Part shown: piece by piece, positions 1 through 6,354 of the stretch
How the letters are laid out: each line of letters begins with the position of its first letter
Position numbering within the stretch: the stretch's first letter is position 1
Source of the DNA: CAXSEF01 sp050955025
GTDB taxonomy: Bacteria > Pseudomonadota > Alphaproteobacteria > Acetobacterales > Acetobacteraceae
Assembly (NCBI GenBank): GCA_050955025.1
Contig: JBPBQX010000123.1
Span: forward strand, 1 to 12,621
Length of the DNA: 12,621 bases
Direction of reading: 5' to 3'
The notes under the pieces: model-generated
Told to the model about the DNA's origin: nothing
Database searches by the model: none
The model's input: only the letters and a program-made list of their open reading frames with translations
Program-made: the position numbers and the translations under genes

Positions 1-1185
1 GTGGTGGCGGCGGCGGGGTACGCGCTGCCGGCAGGCGGGCTCGAGGAGCCGGCGCTGTGGTGGGAAGCGGTGGGGGCGGCGTTCGCGGGGCTGCGGGAGC
101 GGGCGCAGCTGGCCAGCGTGGGCGCGGTGGCGGTGGACGGCACGTCGGGGACGGTGCTGCTGGCGGACGGGGCCGGGGCGGTGGCGGGGCGGGCCAGTCC
201 CTACGATGCGGTGGCGAGGGATGCGGGGGTCGTGGCGCGGATCGCGGGGATGGCGGGGGAGGAGAGCGCTGCGCGGGGGGCGGGGTCGCCGCTGGCGCGG
301 ATGCTGGAGCGGGGGCGGGTGGGCGCGGGAATGCGGCTGCTGCACCAGGCGGACTGGGTGGCTGGGCGGCTGTGCGGGCGGTTCGATGTCACGGACGAGA
401 ACAACGCGCTGAAGACGGGGTACGACCCGGTGGCGCGGGCCTGGCCGGGATGGGTTCGGGGGGTGTGGGGCGAGGCGGGGGGCGTGCTGCCGGAGGTGGT
501 CGAGCCGGGAACGGTGATCGGGACGGTGCTGCCGGAAGTGGCGGCGGGGCTGGGGTTGGCGGCGGGCGTCAGGGTGGCGGCGGGGACGACGGACGGGTGC
601 GCGGCGTTCCTGGCGACGGGGGCGTCGGAGGTGGGCGAGGGGGTGACGTCGCTGGGGTCGACGCTGGTGCTGAAGCAGCTCGTGGCGGGGCCGGTGTTCT
701 CGGCGCGGCACGGGGTCTACAGCCACCGGCTCGGGGATCTCTGGCTGGCGGGCGGGGCGTCGAACAGCGGGGGGCGGGCGCTGGCGGCGTGGTTCGGGCC
801 GGAGGCGCTGGCGCGGCTCAGCGCGCGGATCGATCCGGCAGTGGCGAGTCCGTTCGACTTCTACCCGCTGCATGGGCGGGGGGAGCGGTTCCCGGAGGCC
901 GATCCGGGACGGGAGTCGCGGGTCGGGTTCAGGCCGGACGACGACGTGGCGTTCCTGCACGGGCTGCTGGAGGGGGTCGCACGCGTGGAGGCGCAGGGGT
1001 ATCGGCGCCTGTGGGCGCTGGGCGGGCCGGCGTTGCGGTCCGTGCGCAGCGTGGGGGGCGGGGCGGGCAACGCGGCGTGGACGGCGATCAGGGCGCGGGT
1101 GGTGGGGGCGGCGATGCTGCCGGCGCGGTCGGAGCAGGCGGCGGTGGGGGTGGCGCGGCTGGCGCTGCGGGCCGTCGCGGGGTGA
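1..1185 (+). CDS. FGGY-family carbohydrate kinase, 5'-truncated by window edge
   Basis: Reads open from base 1 to a TGA at 1183-1185, giving 394 visible residues; the gene begins upstream. Proteins of this family phosphorylate a sugar or polyol with ATP in the cytoplasm. Visible signs are an FGGY-like first lobe (VDGTSGTVLL at visible residues 45-54, QADW at 116-119, DENNALKTGYDP at 132-143), the start of the second lobe with TTDGCAAF at 196-203 (D198 is the probable catalytic Asp), VTSLGSTLVLK at 215-225, and the C-terminal nucleotide-site glycine run VGGGAGNAAW at 351-360. The missing N terminus should carry the first phosphate-binding DxGT motif. The ADW and ENN-LK-GYDP features remind me of D-ribulokinase/AtXK1-like kinases rather than glycerol kinases, but the substrate is not provable here. 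Codons end overwhelmingly in G (32 of the first 40). It converges on a small lipoprotein gene 38 bases away. Confidence 0.88.
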   Translation: MVAAAGYALPAGGLEEPALWWEAVGAAFAGLRERAQLASVGAVAVDGTSGTVLLADGAGAVAGRASPYDAVARDAGVVARIAGMAGEESAARGAGSPLARMLERGRVGAGMRLLHQADWVAGRLCGRFDVTDENNALKTGYDPVARAWPGWVRGVWGEAGGVLPEVVEPGTVIGTVLPEVAAGLGLAAGVRVAAGTTDGCAAFLATGASEVGEGVTSLGSTLVLKQLVAGPVFSARHGVYSHRLGDLWLAGGASNSGGRALAAWFGPEALARLSARIDPAVASPFDFYPLHGRGERFPEADPGRESRVGFRPDDDVAFLHGLLEGVARVEAQGYRRLWALGGPALRSVRSVGGGAGNAAWTAIRARVVGAAMLPARSEQAAVGVARLALRAVAG

Positions 1186-1223
1186 GGGCGGTCTGCCGCA
1201 AGGAGCGCGCGGGGCGGCGGGGC

Positions 1224-1346
1224 CTATTCCAGGCCGTGGTCGTGCAGGTAGCTGTGGAAGGGGCCGCGGTCCTGGTTGTTGTCGGCGCAGGCGGCGAGGC
1301 CGGCGCACAGCAGGGCGGCGAGAAGCAGCAGGGTGCGGGGGGGCAT
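1224..1346 (-). CDS. Small secreted lipoprotein (40 aa)
   Basis: A 40-residue protein with a textbook lipoprotein signal: positively charged start (MPPR), hydrophobic stretch at residues 6-18, and a lipobox LAAC with the acylated Cys at position 20. After cleavage by signal peptidase II only about 21 residues remain, polar and rich in His, Asp and Asn (CADNNQDRG...HDHGLE). The start is fixed by a strong ribosome binding site, GGAGGA, about 7 bases upstream of the ATG. Size and layout resemble entericidin-type or other tiny alphaproteobacterial lipoproteins, but the mature part is not one I recognise. Asp105-type sorting cannot be judged; residue +2 after Cys is Ala, which favours outer-membrane delivery by the usual Lol rule. 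A long overlapping reading frame in the same phase hides this short gene. It is transcribed alone, convergent with the kinase gene. Confidence 0.72.
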   Translation of the reverse strand: MPPRTLLLLAALLCAGLAACADNNQDRGPFHSYLHDHGLE

Positions 1347-1710
1347 GGGCGTTCCTCCGGGCTCGGGCGGGGTTCTTGGTGTGAACCGCTGCGGGCGTCG
1401 CGGGTTCGCCGGCGTGGTGCGAGGGCGTGCTTGGCCACATGCCCCGCGCCGGCGTAGCTTCGTCGCCAAGCTCGGGGTGATGCGGCGCCGGTTGGCGGGC
1501 GCGCATTCCGGGCGATGATCCTGCGGGCCTGGTTCGGGCGTGGCGCCATTGGTGCGCCGTGCCGGGTGGCCGGGCCGCAGGCGCTGGCGGCGGGGTTCGC
1601 GCCGTTCCCGATCGTTCTGTCCGGGTCGGCGTCGTGCCGTCCGGAACCTTGATCCACCGTCGCAGCCCGCGGCGGTGGCCCTGCCCGTTGCGGGCTCCAG
1701 GAGCACATGC
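1347..1710. other. 364-base intergenic region between divergent genes
   Basis: This gap separates the lipoprotein gene (-) from the 138-residue protein gene (+), so promoters for both should lie here, but I see no convincing -35/-10 pair. It holds an inverted repeat GGTTC-N7-GAACC at 1371-1387, just upstream of the lipoprotein ribosome binding site, and a small hairpin GCCCG-TTG-CGGGC at 1683-1695, just upstream of the 1711 gene's ribosome binding site. A 45-codon + frame from 1515 to 1652 lacks a clear ribosome binding site and is probably chance in such GC-rich DNA. Confidence 0.5.
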
Positions 1711-2127
1711 ATGTCCGAGACACAGACCACAGAGATCCAGGCTGTCCAGGTTCGCGCCACGCAGGTCACGACCACGCCGGAACAGGCGGCACAGACCCTG
1801 ACCACCCAGACGGCGGCGATGGCGATGCAGAACATCCCGGCCCTGATCGGGCTGGTGGCCGGCAACCGGCTGGTGACGGTCAACGCCACGATCCAGGCGG
1901 CGCTGACCCGCGCGGAGACCGATGCGACCGGGGAGATCGAGCGGCTCAAGGCGGCGTTCGACGCGTTCGAGGACGGCAACCCGATGGTTGCGGCGGCGCT
2001 CGACGCGGCGCGGCGTTCCTCCGTGGCGCTCGGGCTGGATTTCCCGGGGGAGGACCAGGTGGTCGCGCAGGTCAAGGCGGCGGCGGTGGACCTGATCGGG
2101 GCGCTGCTGGCGCGGCCGGCGGCGTAG
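1711..2127 (+). CDS. Hypothetical helical protein (138 aa)
   Basis: I do not recognise this family. The start ATG at 1711 is preceded by AGGAG 7 bases upstream; another ATG four bases earlier (1707) is out of frame. The 138-residue product has a Thr/Gln-rich N-terminal third (TQTTEIQAVQ, VTTTPEQAAQTLTTQ) followed by predicted amphipathic helices (about residues 35-65, 65-85, 90-105 and 115-135). There is no signal peptide and no obvious membrane span, so it is probably cytosolic or surface-associated by an unknown route. There is no catalytic-looking motif. It stands alone: divergent from the lipoprotein gene, with a multi-hairpin repeat beginning immediately after its TAG. Base composition and codon use match the neighbours, so it is not an obvious recent arrival. 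Confidence 0.7.
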   Translation: MSETQTTEIQAVQVRATQVTTTPEQAAQTLTTQTAAMAMQNIPALIGLVAGNRLVTVNATIQAALTRAETDATGEIERLKAAFDAFEDGNPMVAAALDAARRSSVALGLDFPGEDQVVAQVKAAAVDLIGALLARPAA

Positions 2128-2236
2128 GAAGGCAAGGCCGGGCTCCGCCCGGACCCGCAAAGGGCCGGGAGGCCCTTTGATCCCTTGACTTAGGACTGGA
2201 GTTCCAAGGGCAAGGCCGGGGGAGAACCTCCGGCCT
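2128..2236 (+). repeat. Multi-hairpin intergenic repeat, copy A (variant, right part replaced)
   Basis: Starts right after the TAG of the preceding gene with GAAGGCAAGG. It contains stem H1 CCGGGC-TCC-GCCCGG (2138-2152) and stem H2 AAAGGGCC-GGGA-GGCCCTTT (2159-2178), then a degenerate H3 (CCCTTGACTTAGG) and GTTCCAAGGGC. At that point it departs from copies B and C: H4 and H5 are absent, and instead there is a different 10-bp hairpin AGGCCGGGGG-AGAA-CCTCCGGCCT (2213-2236, one G-T pair). H2 lies 32 bases after the stop codon and could serve as a transcription terminator, though no T-tract follows. Confidence 0.75.
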
Positions 2237-2296
2237 CGTCTGACTGCGTCGATGGCCGGATGTCGGGGGATGGGCGTGCGGGGCGCCAGGGAGTTC

Positions 2297-2373
2297 TGGT
2301 CGGAGTAAGAGGATTCGAACCTCCGGCCCCTGCGTCCCGAACACAGTGCTCTACCAGGCTGAGCTATACTCCG
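2297..2373 (-). tRNA. tRNA-Pro (anticodon CGG)
   Basis: On the minus strand, 77 bases fold as a full cloverleaf: acceptor CGGAGTA/TACTCCG (7 bp), TA at positions 8-9, D arm GCTC-AGCCTGGTA-GAGC, anticodon arm CTGTG-TTCGGGA-CGCAG (anticodon CGG, reading CCG proline codons), 5-base variable region, T arm GGAGG-TTCGAAT-CCTCT, discriminator A and an encoded CCA at 2297-2299. CCG is heavily used in the + strand genes here. The gene has its own promoter 12 bases upstream and lies downstream of the LOG-family gene on the same strand. Confidence 0.96.
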
Positions 2374-2384
2374 ACCGTGGGGCG

Positions 2385-2413
2385 GCTATAGCCGCTGCGT
2401 CCGCGGGGGGCAA
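2385..2413 (-). promoter_or_regulatory. Sigma-70-type promoter of tRNA-Pro
   Basis: On the minus strand: -35 TTGCCC (2413-2408), a 17-base spacer, and -10 TATAGC (2390-2385), which places the start point about 5 bases before the mature tRNA. The -10 sits inside a perfect 14-base palindrome, GCGGCTATAGCCGC (2382-2395). The -35 overlaps the first arm of a GGCAAG-CGG-CTTGCC hairpin (2409-2423), which follows the LOG gene stop and might partly terminate that transcript; no T-tract is present. Confidence 0.65.
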
Positions 2414-2434
2414 GCGGCTTGCCGGGCGGGGTGG

Positions 2435-3025
2435 CTACATGTGGTCGACCTGGCCAGGGGCGGGGGTGGGGGCGACCTCCAGGCGGCGCAGCACGGAGGC
2501 GACGTCGGGGAGGACCTCGAACAGCGTGCCGCGGGGCTCGTCGGCGAAGCCGTCGCGCACGGAGGCGGCGAAGGCGGCGAGCAGGCCGTCGGCCCAGCCG
2601 CCGACGTTGCAGATCAGCACCGGCTTGTCGTGCAGGCGGAGCTGGCGCCAGGTGACGATCTCCACCGTCTCGTCCAGCGTGCCGAGGCCGCCGGGCATGG
2701 TCACGAAGGCGTCGGCGAGGCTGAACATGCGCTGCTTGCGGGTGTGCATGCTGTCGGTCACGGTCAGGTCGTGGACATGCTCGTGGGCCGCCTCGCTGCG
2801 GGTGAGGAACTCGGGGATCACGCCGCTGACGTTGCCGCCGCCGGCGATCACTGCGTCGGCGATCACGCCCATCAGGCCGATGCGGCCGCCGCCGTAGACC
2901 AGGCGCAGCGAGCGTTCGGCGAGGCCCGTGCCGAGGGCCTGGGCGGCGAGGGCCATCGCGGGGTCGTGGCCGTGGCGCGAGCCGCAGAACACGGCGACGG
3001 AGCGGATCGTGGGGGCAGGCGGCAT
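2435..3025 (-). CDS. LOG-family protein (TIGR00730-type nucleotide 5'-monophosphate phosphoribohydrolase)
   Basis: The 196-residue length is typical of the Lonely-Guy family. Members have a Rossmann-like fold and hydrolyse the N-glycosidic bond of nucleoside 5'-monophosphates (cytokinin riboside monophosphates in plants and some bacteria; AMP or other nucleotides in many bacteria), releasing base and ribose 5-phosphate in the cytosol. Signature motifs are present: VAVFCGS at residues 10-16, VYGGGRIGLMG at 43-53, MHTRKQRM at 93-100 and the catalytic-loop PGGLGTLDE at 111-119 (R96 and E119 are the expected catalytic residues). The start at 3025 has GGAG 7 bases upstream; an in-frame ATG at 3076 would add a 17-residue Arg/His-rich tail without good support. 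It is divergent from the cupin gene. The physiological substrate cannot be told from sequence. Confidence 0.92.
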   Translation of the reverse strand: MPPAPTIRSVAVFCGSRHGHDPAMALAAQALGTGLAERSLRLVYGGGRIGLMGVIADAVIAGGGNVSGVIPEFLTRSEAAHEHVHDLTVTDSMHTRKQRMFSLADAFVTMPGGLGTLDETVEIVTWRQLRLHDKPVLICNVGGWADGLLAAFAASVRDGFADEPRGTLFEVLPDVASVLRRLEVAPTPAPGQVDHM

Positions 3026-3080
3026 GGCGGGCTCCAGCTTTGGCGGCGAGTGGCGGTGGCGGCGCGTGCGGCGCACGTGC

Positions 3081-3100
3081 GGCTTGGCAGGCTTGGCAGG
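3081..3100. repeat. Short tandem direct repeat in divergent intergenic region
   Basis: GGCTTGGCAG is followed directly by GCTTGGCAGG, a 9-base unit (GCTTGGCAG) repeated head to tail between the LOG and cupin genes. It lies just downstream of the tentative LOG promoter, where an operator could sit; it may equally be chance. Confidence 0.4.
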
Positions 3101-3112
3101 GTGCGGGCGGTT

Positions 3113-3141
3113 TTTGTGGCGGGGGCGGCGGGCGGATGCAA
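3113..3141 (-). promoter_or_regulatory. Possible promoter for the LOG-family gene
   Basis: On the minus strand: TTGCAT (3141-3136), a 17-base spacer, then CACAAA (3118-3113). The -35 fits the consensus well, the -10 poorly (3 of 6). It would give a leader of about 80 bases. This run of A residues is the only AT-rich patch in the divergent region. Confidence 0.3.
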
Positions 3142-3224
3142 CCGTGCTGCGATCAGGCCAGGGTGATGCACGTGACGGGTTGGCGACGCGGCGGCGGACG
3201 GGCGGGCGGCGGAGGCGGGTGAGC

Positions 3225-3701
3225 GTGGACCTGCGCGATCCGGGAGTGTCGGCGGGGGAGGTGCGGGCGGCGCTGGGGCTGTCGCCGCATCCGGAGGGCG
3301 GGCACTACAGCGAGAGCTGGCGGGACGTGCCGGAGGGTGGCGGGCGGGGCGCGGGGACGGCGATCCTGTTCGTGCTGGCGGCGGGGGAGCGAAGCCGGTG
3401 GCACAGGGTGGACGGGGCGGAGCTGTGGCTGTGGCAGGCGGGGGCGGCGCTGGCGCTGGGGATCAGCGAGGACGGGGCGAGCGCGCGGGAGGTGCGGCTG
3501 GGGCCTGACCTCGGGGCGGGGGAGATGCTGCAGGGGGTCGTGCCGGCGATGGCGTGGCAGGACGCGCGGAGCCTGGGGGCGTGGACGCTGGTGAGCTGCG
3601 TGGTGGCGCCGGCGTTCCGGTTCGAGGGGTTCGAGATGGCGCCGGAGGGGTGGGCGCCGGAAGGAAGCATGGGCTCTGCCCAAACCCGCAAAGGGCCGTG
3701 A
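3225..3701 (+). CDS. Cupin-domain protein, DUF985/Cupin_5 family, with repeat-derived C terminus
   Basis: A single-domain beta-barrel cupin of 158 residues. DUF985 features are clear: LGLSPHPEGGHYSESWRD at residues 18-34, SRWHRVDGAELWLW at 57-70 (H60 is a candidate metal ligand) and the terminal strand FRFEGFEMAP at 131-140. Biochemical function of this family is poorly defined; some cupins are sugar epimerases or metal-dependent enzymes, so no reaction is assigned. I chose GTG 3225 because GGAGG lies 9 bases upstream; GTG 3219 (two more residues) is possible but only 3 bases from the ribosome binding site. The last ~13 residues (EGSMGSAQTRKGP) and the TGA stop are encoded by dispersed repeat copy B, so the native end was probably near residue 146. 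It is divergent from the LOG gene and convergent with the DUF188 gene. Confidence 0.85.
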   Translation: MDLRDPGVSAGEVRAALGLSPHPEGGHYSESWRDVPEGGGRGAGTAILFVLAAGERSRWHRVDGAELWLWQAGAALALGISEDGASAREVRLGPDLGAGEMLQGVVPAMAWQDARSLGAWTLVSCVVAPAFRFEGFEMAPEGWAPEGSMGSAQTRKGP

Positions 3702-3787
3702 GGCCCTTTGATCCCTTGACTTAAGGGAGGCGTTCCAAGGGCGCAGCCTTTGGCGGAGTTTGAGGCGGAGCCTCAACCTTTCTTACT
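3661..3787 (+). repeat. Multi-hairpin intergenic repeat, copy B (overlaps both flanking genes)
   Basis: Five hairpins in order: H1 TGGGC-TCT-GCCCA (3670-3682), H2 AAAGGGCC-GTGA-GGCCCTTT (3690-3709), H3 CCCTT-GACTT-AAGGG (3713-3727), H4 CCAAGGGC-GCA-GCCTTTGG (3735-3753, one G-T pair) and H5 TTGAGGC-GGA-GCCTCAA (3760-3776). The loop of H2 contains the cupin stop codon TGA. The right end (ACCTTTCTTACTTGCC) aligns with the end of copy C and includes the complement of the DUF188 TAA stop. Lying between convergent genes, it may terminate transcription from both sides. Confidence 0.85.
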
Positions 3788-4262
3788 TGCCGCGTTTGGC
3801 AGCCTGGACCGCGGTGTCGAGGGCGTTGAGGAAGGCGGAGCGGGCGGCCTTGTCGAGCGGGGGCGGGCCGCCGGTGGCGACGCCGGTCTCGCGCAGGTGG
3901 CGCGCGATCTCGCGGCCGGCGAGGGCGGAGCCGATGTTGTCGCCGGACCAGACGCGGCCGTTCGAGGACAGGGCGCGGGCGCCGGTGGCGAGGCAGCGGG
4001 CGGCGAGGGGGATGTCGTTGGTGACGCAGATGTCGGGGGCGGCGATGCGCTCGGCGATCCAGTCGTCGGCGATGTCGGCGCCCTGGTCGACCACGACCAT
4101 GCGGACGAAGGGCAGGTTGGGCGGGCGGATCGGGCGCGAGCCGTTGGAGACGACGACGACCGAGACGCCGAGGCGGCCGGCGACGCGGAAGACCTCCTCG
4201 CGCACGGGGCAGGCGTCGCCGTCGACGTAGATCGTCACGGCGGGGGTAGGGGCGTCGCTCAC
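3783..4262 (-). CDS. YaiI/YqxD-family protein (DUF188)
   Basis: The 159-residue product has the normal length for the DUF188 family, found in most bacteria and related by fold to PIN/NYN-like nuclease domains; its activity is not established. Family motifs: IYVDGDACPV at residues 11-20 (D14, D16 acidic pair), VVVVSNGS at 35-42, VDQGADIADDWI at 58-69, ICVTNDIPLA at 78-87 and a GGP near 131. The start is GTG; it overlaps the TGA of the upstream tyrC as GTGA, so translation is probably coupled and it is the last gene of the aromatic operon. Its TAA stop lies at the edge of dispersed repeat copy B, and the final residues may have been reshaped by it. Why it is carried with tyrosine genes is unknown; coupling may only serve expression. 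Confidence 0.92.
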   Translation of the reverse strand: MSDAPTPAVTIYVDGDACPVREEVFRVAGRLGVSVVVVSNGSRPIRPPNLPFVRMVVVDQGADIADDWIAERIAAPDICVTNDIPLAARCLATGARALSSNGRVWSGDNIGSALAGREIARHLRETGVATGGPPPLDKAARSAFLNALDTAVQAAKRGK

Positions 4263-5239
4263 GCCTGGTTCAGCTCGATGAGGCTGCGGCGGATCTCGCG
4301 GGAGCGGCGGACCTTGTCCTCGATGTAGGCGCCGTCGCCCCAGCGGACGGCGCGGGCCATGGCCTGGGCGTCCTCGGTGAAGCGGGCAAGCATTTCCAGT
4401 AGGGCCTCGCGGTTGTTGAGGAACACGTCGCGCCACATGGTCGGGTCGGAGGCGGCGATGCGGGTGAAGTCGCGGAAGCCGGCGGCGGCGAACTTCAGGA
4501 CCTCGTCGCGGGTTTCGCCCGCCAGGTCGTCGGCGGTGCCGCAGATCGTGAAGGCGATCAGGTGGGGCAGGTGGCTGACCACGGCGACGACGCGGTCGTG
4601 GTGTGCGGCGTCCATCACCTCGACCATGGCGCCGCAGCGGCGCCACAGCTCGGCGACGCGTTCGGTGGCAAGCGCGTCGGTGCCGGCGGGCGGGGTGAGC
4701 AGGACCCAGCGGCCCTGGAACAGGGTGGGGAAGCCGGAGTCGGGGCCGGAGTACTCGGTGCCGGCCATGGGGTGGCCTGGGACGAAGTGCACGCCGGCGG
4801 GGACGAGGGGGCCGACGTCGCGCAGCACGGACTGCTTGGTGGAGCCGACGTCGGTGAGGATGCAGCCTGGCGCGAGGCTGGGGGCGATGGCGGCGGCGAT
4901 CTCCGCGTAGGCGCCGACGGGGGCGCACAGGATCACGCAGTCGGCGCCGCGCACGGCGGAGGCGGGGTCGGGGTCGGTGCGGTCGGCGATGCCCAGGGCG
5001 GCAACGCGGGCGAGGACAGGGGCGCGGTCGCAGGCGACGATCTCGGCGGCCAGCTCGCGGCGTCCGGTGGCGACGCGGGCGAGGGAGCTGCCGATCAGGC
5101 CGAGGCCGATGATGGCGAGGCGGCGGAACACCGGGGGGCGGGCGCCCAGGGTGGGCGGGGCGCCGCCTTCGCGGCGGATCGGCGGGTCGGGGGACAGATC
5201 GGGTTGCTGCGTGGCGCCCGGCGCGGCGGGGTTGCTCAC
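4259..5239 (-). CDS. tyrC: Prephenate/arogenate dehydrogenase
   Basis: Oxidatively decarboxylates prephenate (to 4-hydroxyphenylpyruvate) or arogenate (to tyrosine) with NAD(P)+, the dedicated step to tyrosine. The 326-residue protein has a proline-rich 38-residue leader, then a Rossmann domain: GLGLIGSS at 45-52 and an Asp ending strand 2 (D71), which favours NAD+. Conserved active-site blocks are TDVGSTK at 129-135, VPGHPMAGTEYSG at 153-165 and VSHLPHLIAF at 221-230, followed by the helical dimerisation domain. No ACT domain is attached, so tyrosine feedback, if any, must act on the core. The start is GTG, overlapping the hisC TGA as GTGA. The leader is longer than usual, and an internal start is conceivable. 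Whether it prefers prephenate or arogenate cannot be read from sequence. Confidence 0.93.
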   Translation of the reverse strand: MSNPAAPGATQQPDLSPDPPIRREGGAPPTLGARPPVFRRLAIIGLGLIGSSLARVATGRRELAAEIVACDRAPVLARVAALGIADRTDPDPASAVRGADCVILCAPVGAYAEIAAAIAPSLAPGCILTDVGSTKQSVLRDVGPLVPAGVHFVPGHPMAGTEYSGPDSGFPTLFQGRWVLLTPPAGTDALATERVAELWRRCGAMVEVMDAAHHDRVVAVVSHLPHLIAFTICGTADDLAGETRDEVLKFAAAGFRDFTRIAASDPTMWRDVFLNNREALLEMLARFTEDAQAMARAVRWGDGAYIEDKVRRSREIRRSLIELNQA

Positions 5240-6354
5240 GCGGCGGATTGCGGCGCGGCGGATTGCGACGCTGCCTGGGCCATGAAGGCGGCGAGGGCGT
5301 CGGCGACGAGGTCGACCTCGTCGGCGGTGCCGACCGTGATGCGCAGGCAGGAGGGCAGGCCGTAGGAGGCGACCTTGCGCACGATGAGGCCGCGGGCGCG
5401 CAGGAAGGCGTCGGCGGCGTCGGCGCTCGCGGCGGAGTCGAGGTCGGCGAGGAGGAAATTGGCGTGGCCCGGGCGGACGCGGATGCCGGCGGCCTCGAGC
5501 CGGCGGGCGAGGCGGGCGCGCTGCGCGGTGTTGTGCTGGCGGCCGTTCTCGACCCAGCCGGGCTCGGACAGGGCGGCGGTGGCGGCGGCCAGCGCGAGGG
5601 CGTTGACGTTGAAGGGGGCGCGCAGGCGGTTCAGCGCGTCGGCGACGGGCGCTGGGGCGTAGGCCCAGCCGACGCGCAGGCCGCCGAGGCCGTAGATCTT
5701 GCTGAAGGTGCGGGTCATCACCGTGTTGTCGCCGGCCTCCACGAGGGCGGCGCCGGCTTCGTACGTGGGGTCGTCGACGTATTCGGCGTAGGCGGCGTCG
5801 AGGACGAGGATCGTGTCGGCGGGCAGGTGCGCGCGGAGGCGGCGGACCTCGGCGGCGGGGAGCAGGGTGCCGGTAGGGTTATTGGGGTTGGCGAGGAAGA
5901 CGAGCGTGGTGTCGGCGGCGACGGCTGCGAGCAGGGCGTCGACGTCGGCGCAGAGGTCGCGCTCGGGGACGCGGGTGACGCGCATGCCCGCGGCCTGGCC
6001 GGCGATGGCGTAGATGGAGAAGCCGTGCTCGGTCATCAGCAGGCCGGTGCCGGGGCCGCCGTAGATCGTGCACAGGGCGGCGAGCAGCTCGTCGGAGCCG
6101 TTGCCGCAGACGATGCGCGCGGCGTCCAGGCCGTGGCTCGTGGCGATGGCGTGGCGCAGGGCCGCGGACGAGCCGTCGGGGTAGCGGTGGGCGGTGGCGG
6201 CGGCGGCGGCGATGGCGGCGAGGGCCATGGGCGGGGGGCCGAACGCGCCCTCGTTGGAGGAGAGCTTTGCGCCGCGGTTGGCGCCGGAGGGGAGGGACTC
6301 GCCGCCGACGTAGGGGGAGATCGCCATGATCTCGGGGCGGGGGCGGGGGCTCAT
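5236..6354 (-). CDS. hisC: HisC-type aminotransferase (histidinol-phosphate / aromatic amino acid)
   Basis: A PLP-dependent class I/II aminotransferase of 372 residues. Landmarks: LSSNEGAFGP at 31-40 (the usual LxxNENP variant, here NEGA), YPDGSS at 58-63, LANPNNPTGT at 154-163, the cofactor-binding DAAYAEY at 186-192, the Schiff-base lysine K219 in TFSKIYGLGGLRVG, and R338 in CLRIT for the substrate carboxylate. HisC enzymes convert imidazole-acetol phosphate to histidinol phosphate, and many also transaminate prephenate, phenylpyruvate or 4-hydroxyphenylpyruvate. Placement between chorismate mutase and tyrC argues for an aromatic role, possibly with histidine synthesis as well. ATG overlaps the upstream TGA as ATGA. 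The C terminus carries a small tandem duplication (QSAAPQSAA). Confidence 0.93.
   Translation of the reverse strand: MSPRPRPEIMAISPYVGGESLPSGANRGAKLSSNEGAFGPPPMALAAIAAAAATAHRYPDGSSAALRHAIATSHGLDAARIVCGNGSDELLAALCTIYGGPGTGLLMTEHGFSIYAIAGQAAGMRVTRVPERDLCADVDALLAAVAADTTLVFLANPNNPTGTLLPAAEVRRLRAHLPADTILVLDAAYAEYVDDPTYEAGAALVEAGDNTVMTRTFSKIYGLGGLRVGWAYAPAPVADALNRLRAPFNVNALALAAATAALSEPGWVENGRQHNTAQRARLARRLEAAGIRVRPGHANFLLADLDSAASADAADAFLRARGLIVRKVASYGLPSCLRITVGTADEVDLVADALAAFMAQAASQSAAPQSAA
5240..5269. repeat. 15-base tandem duplication at hisC 3' end
   Basis: GCGGCGGATTGCGGC (5240-5254) is followed by the same 15-mer with one change (GCGGCGGATTGCGAC, 5255-5269). It is in frame and duplicates five residues in the hisC tail just before the hisC/tyrC overlap. 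It looks like a simple replication-slippage product. Confidence 0.7.

Noticed and set aside
1515..1652. 45-codon + strand frame in the gap before the 1711 gene
   Set aside because: No ribosome binding site, no signal peptide or motif, and such frames are expected by chance here.
1711..2127. RebB-like R-body protein
   Set aside because: A short AMAMQN-like stretch recalls RebB, but the rest of the sequence and the absence of neighbouring reb genes do not support it.
2297..2373. tRNA-Pro as an integration (att) site for a mobile element
   Set aside because: No integrase, no direct repeat of the tRNA 3' end in the window, and the flanking genes look like ordinary chromosomal genes.
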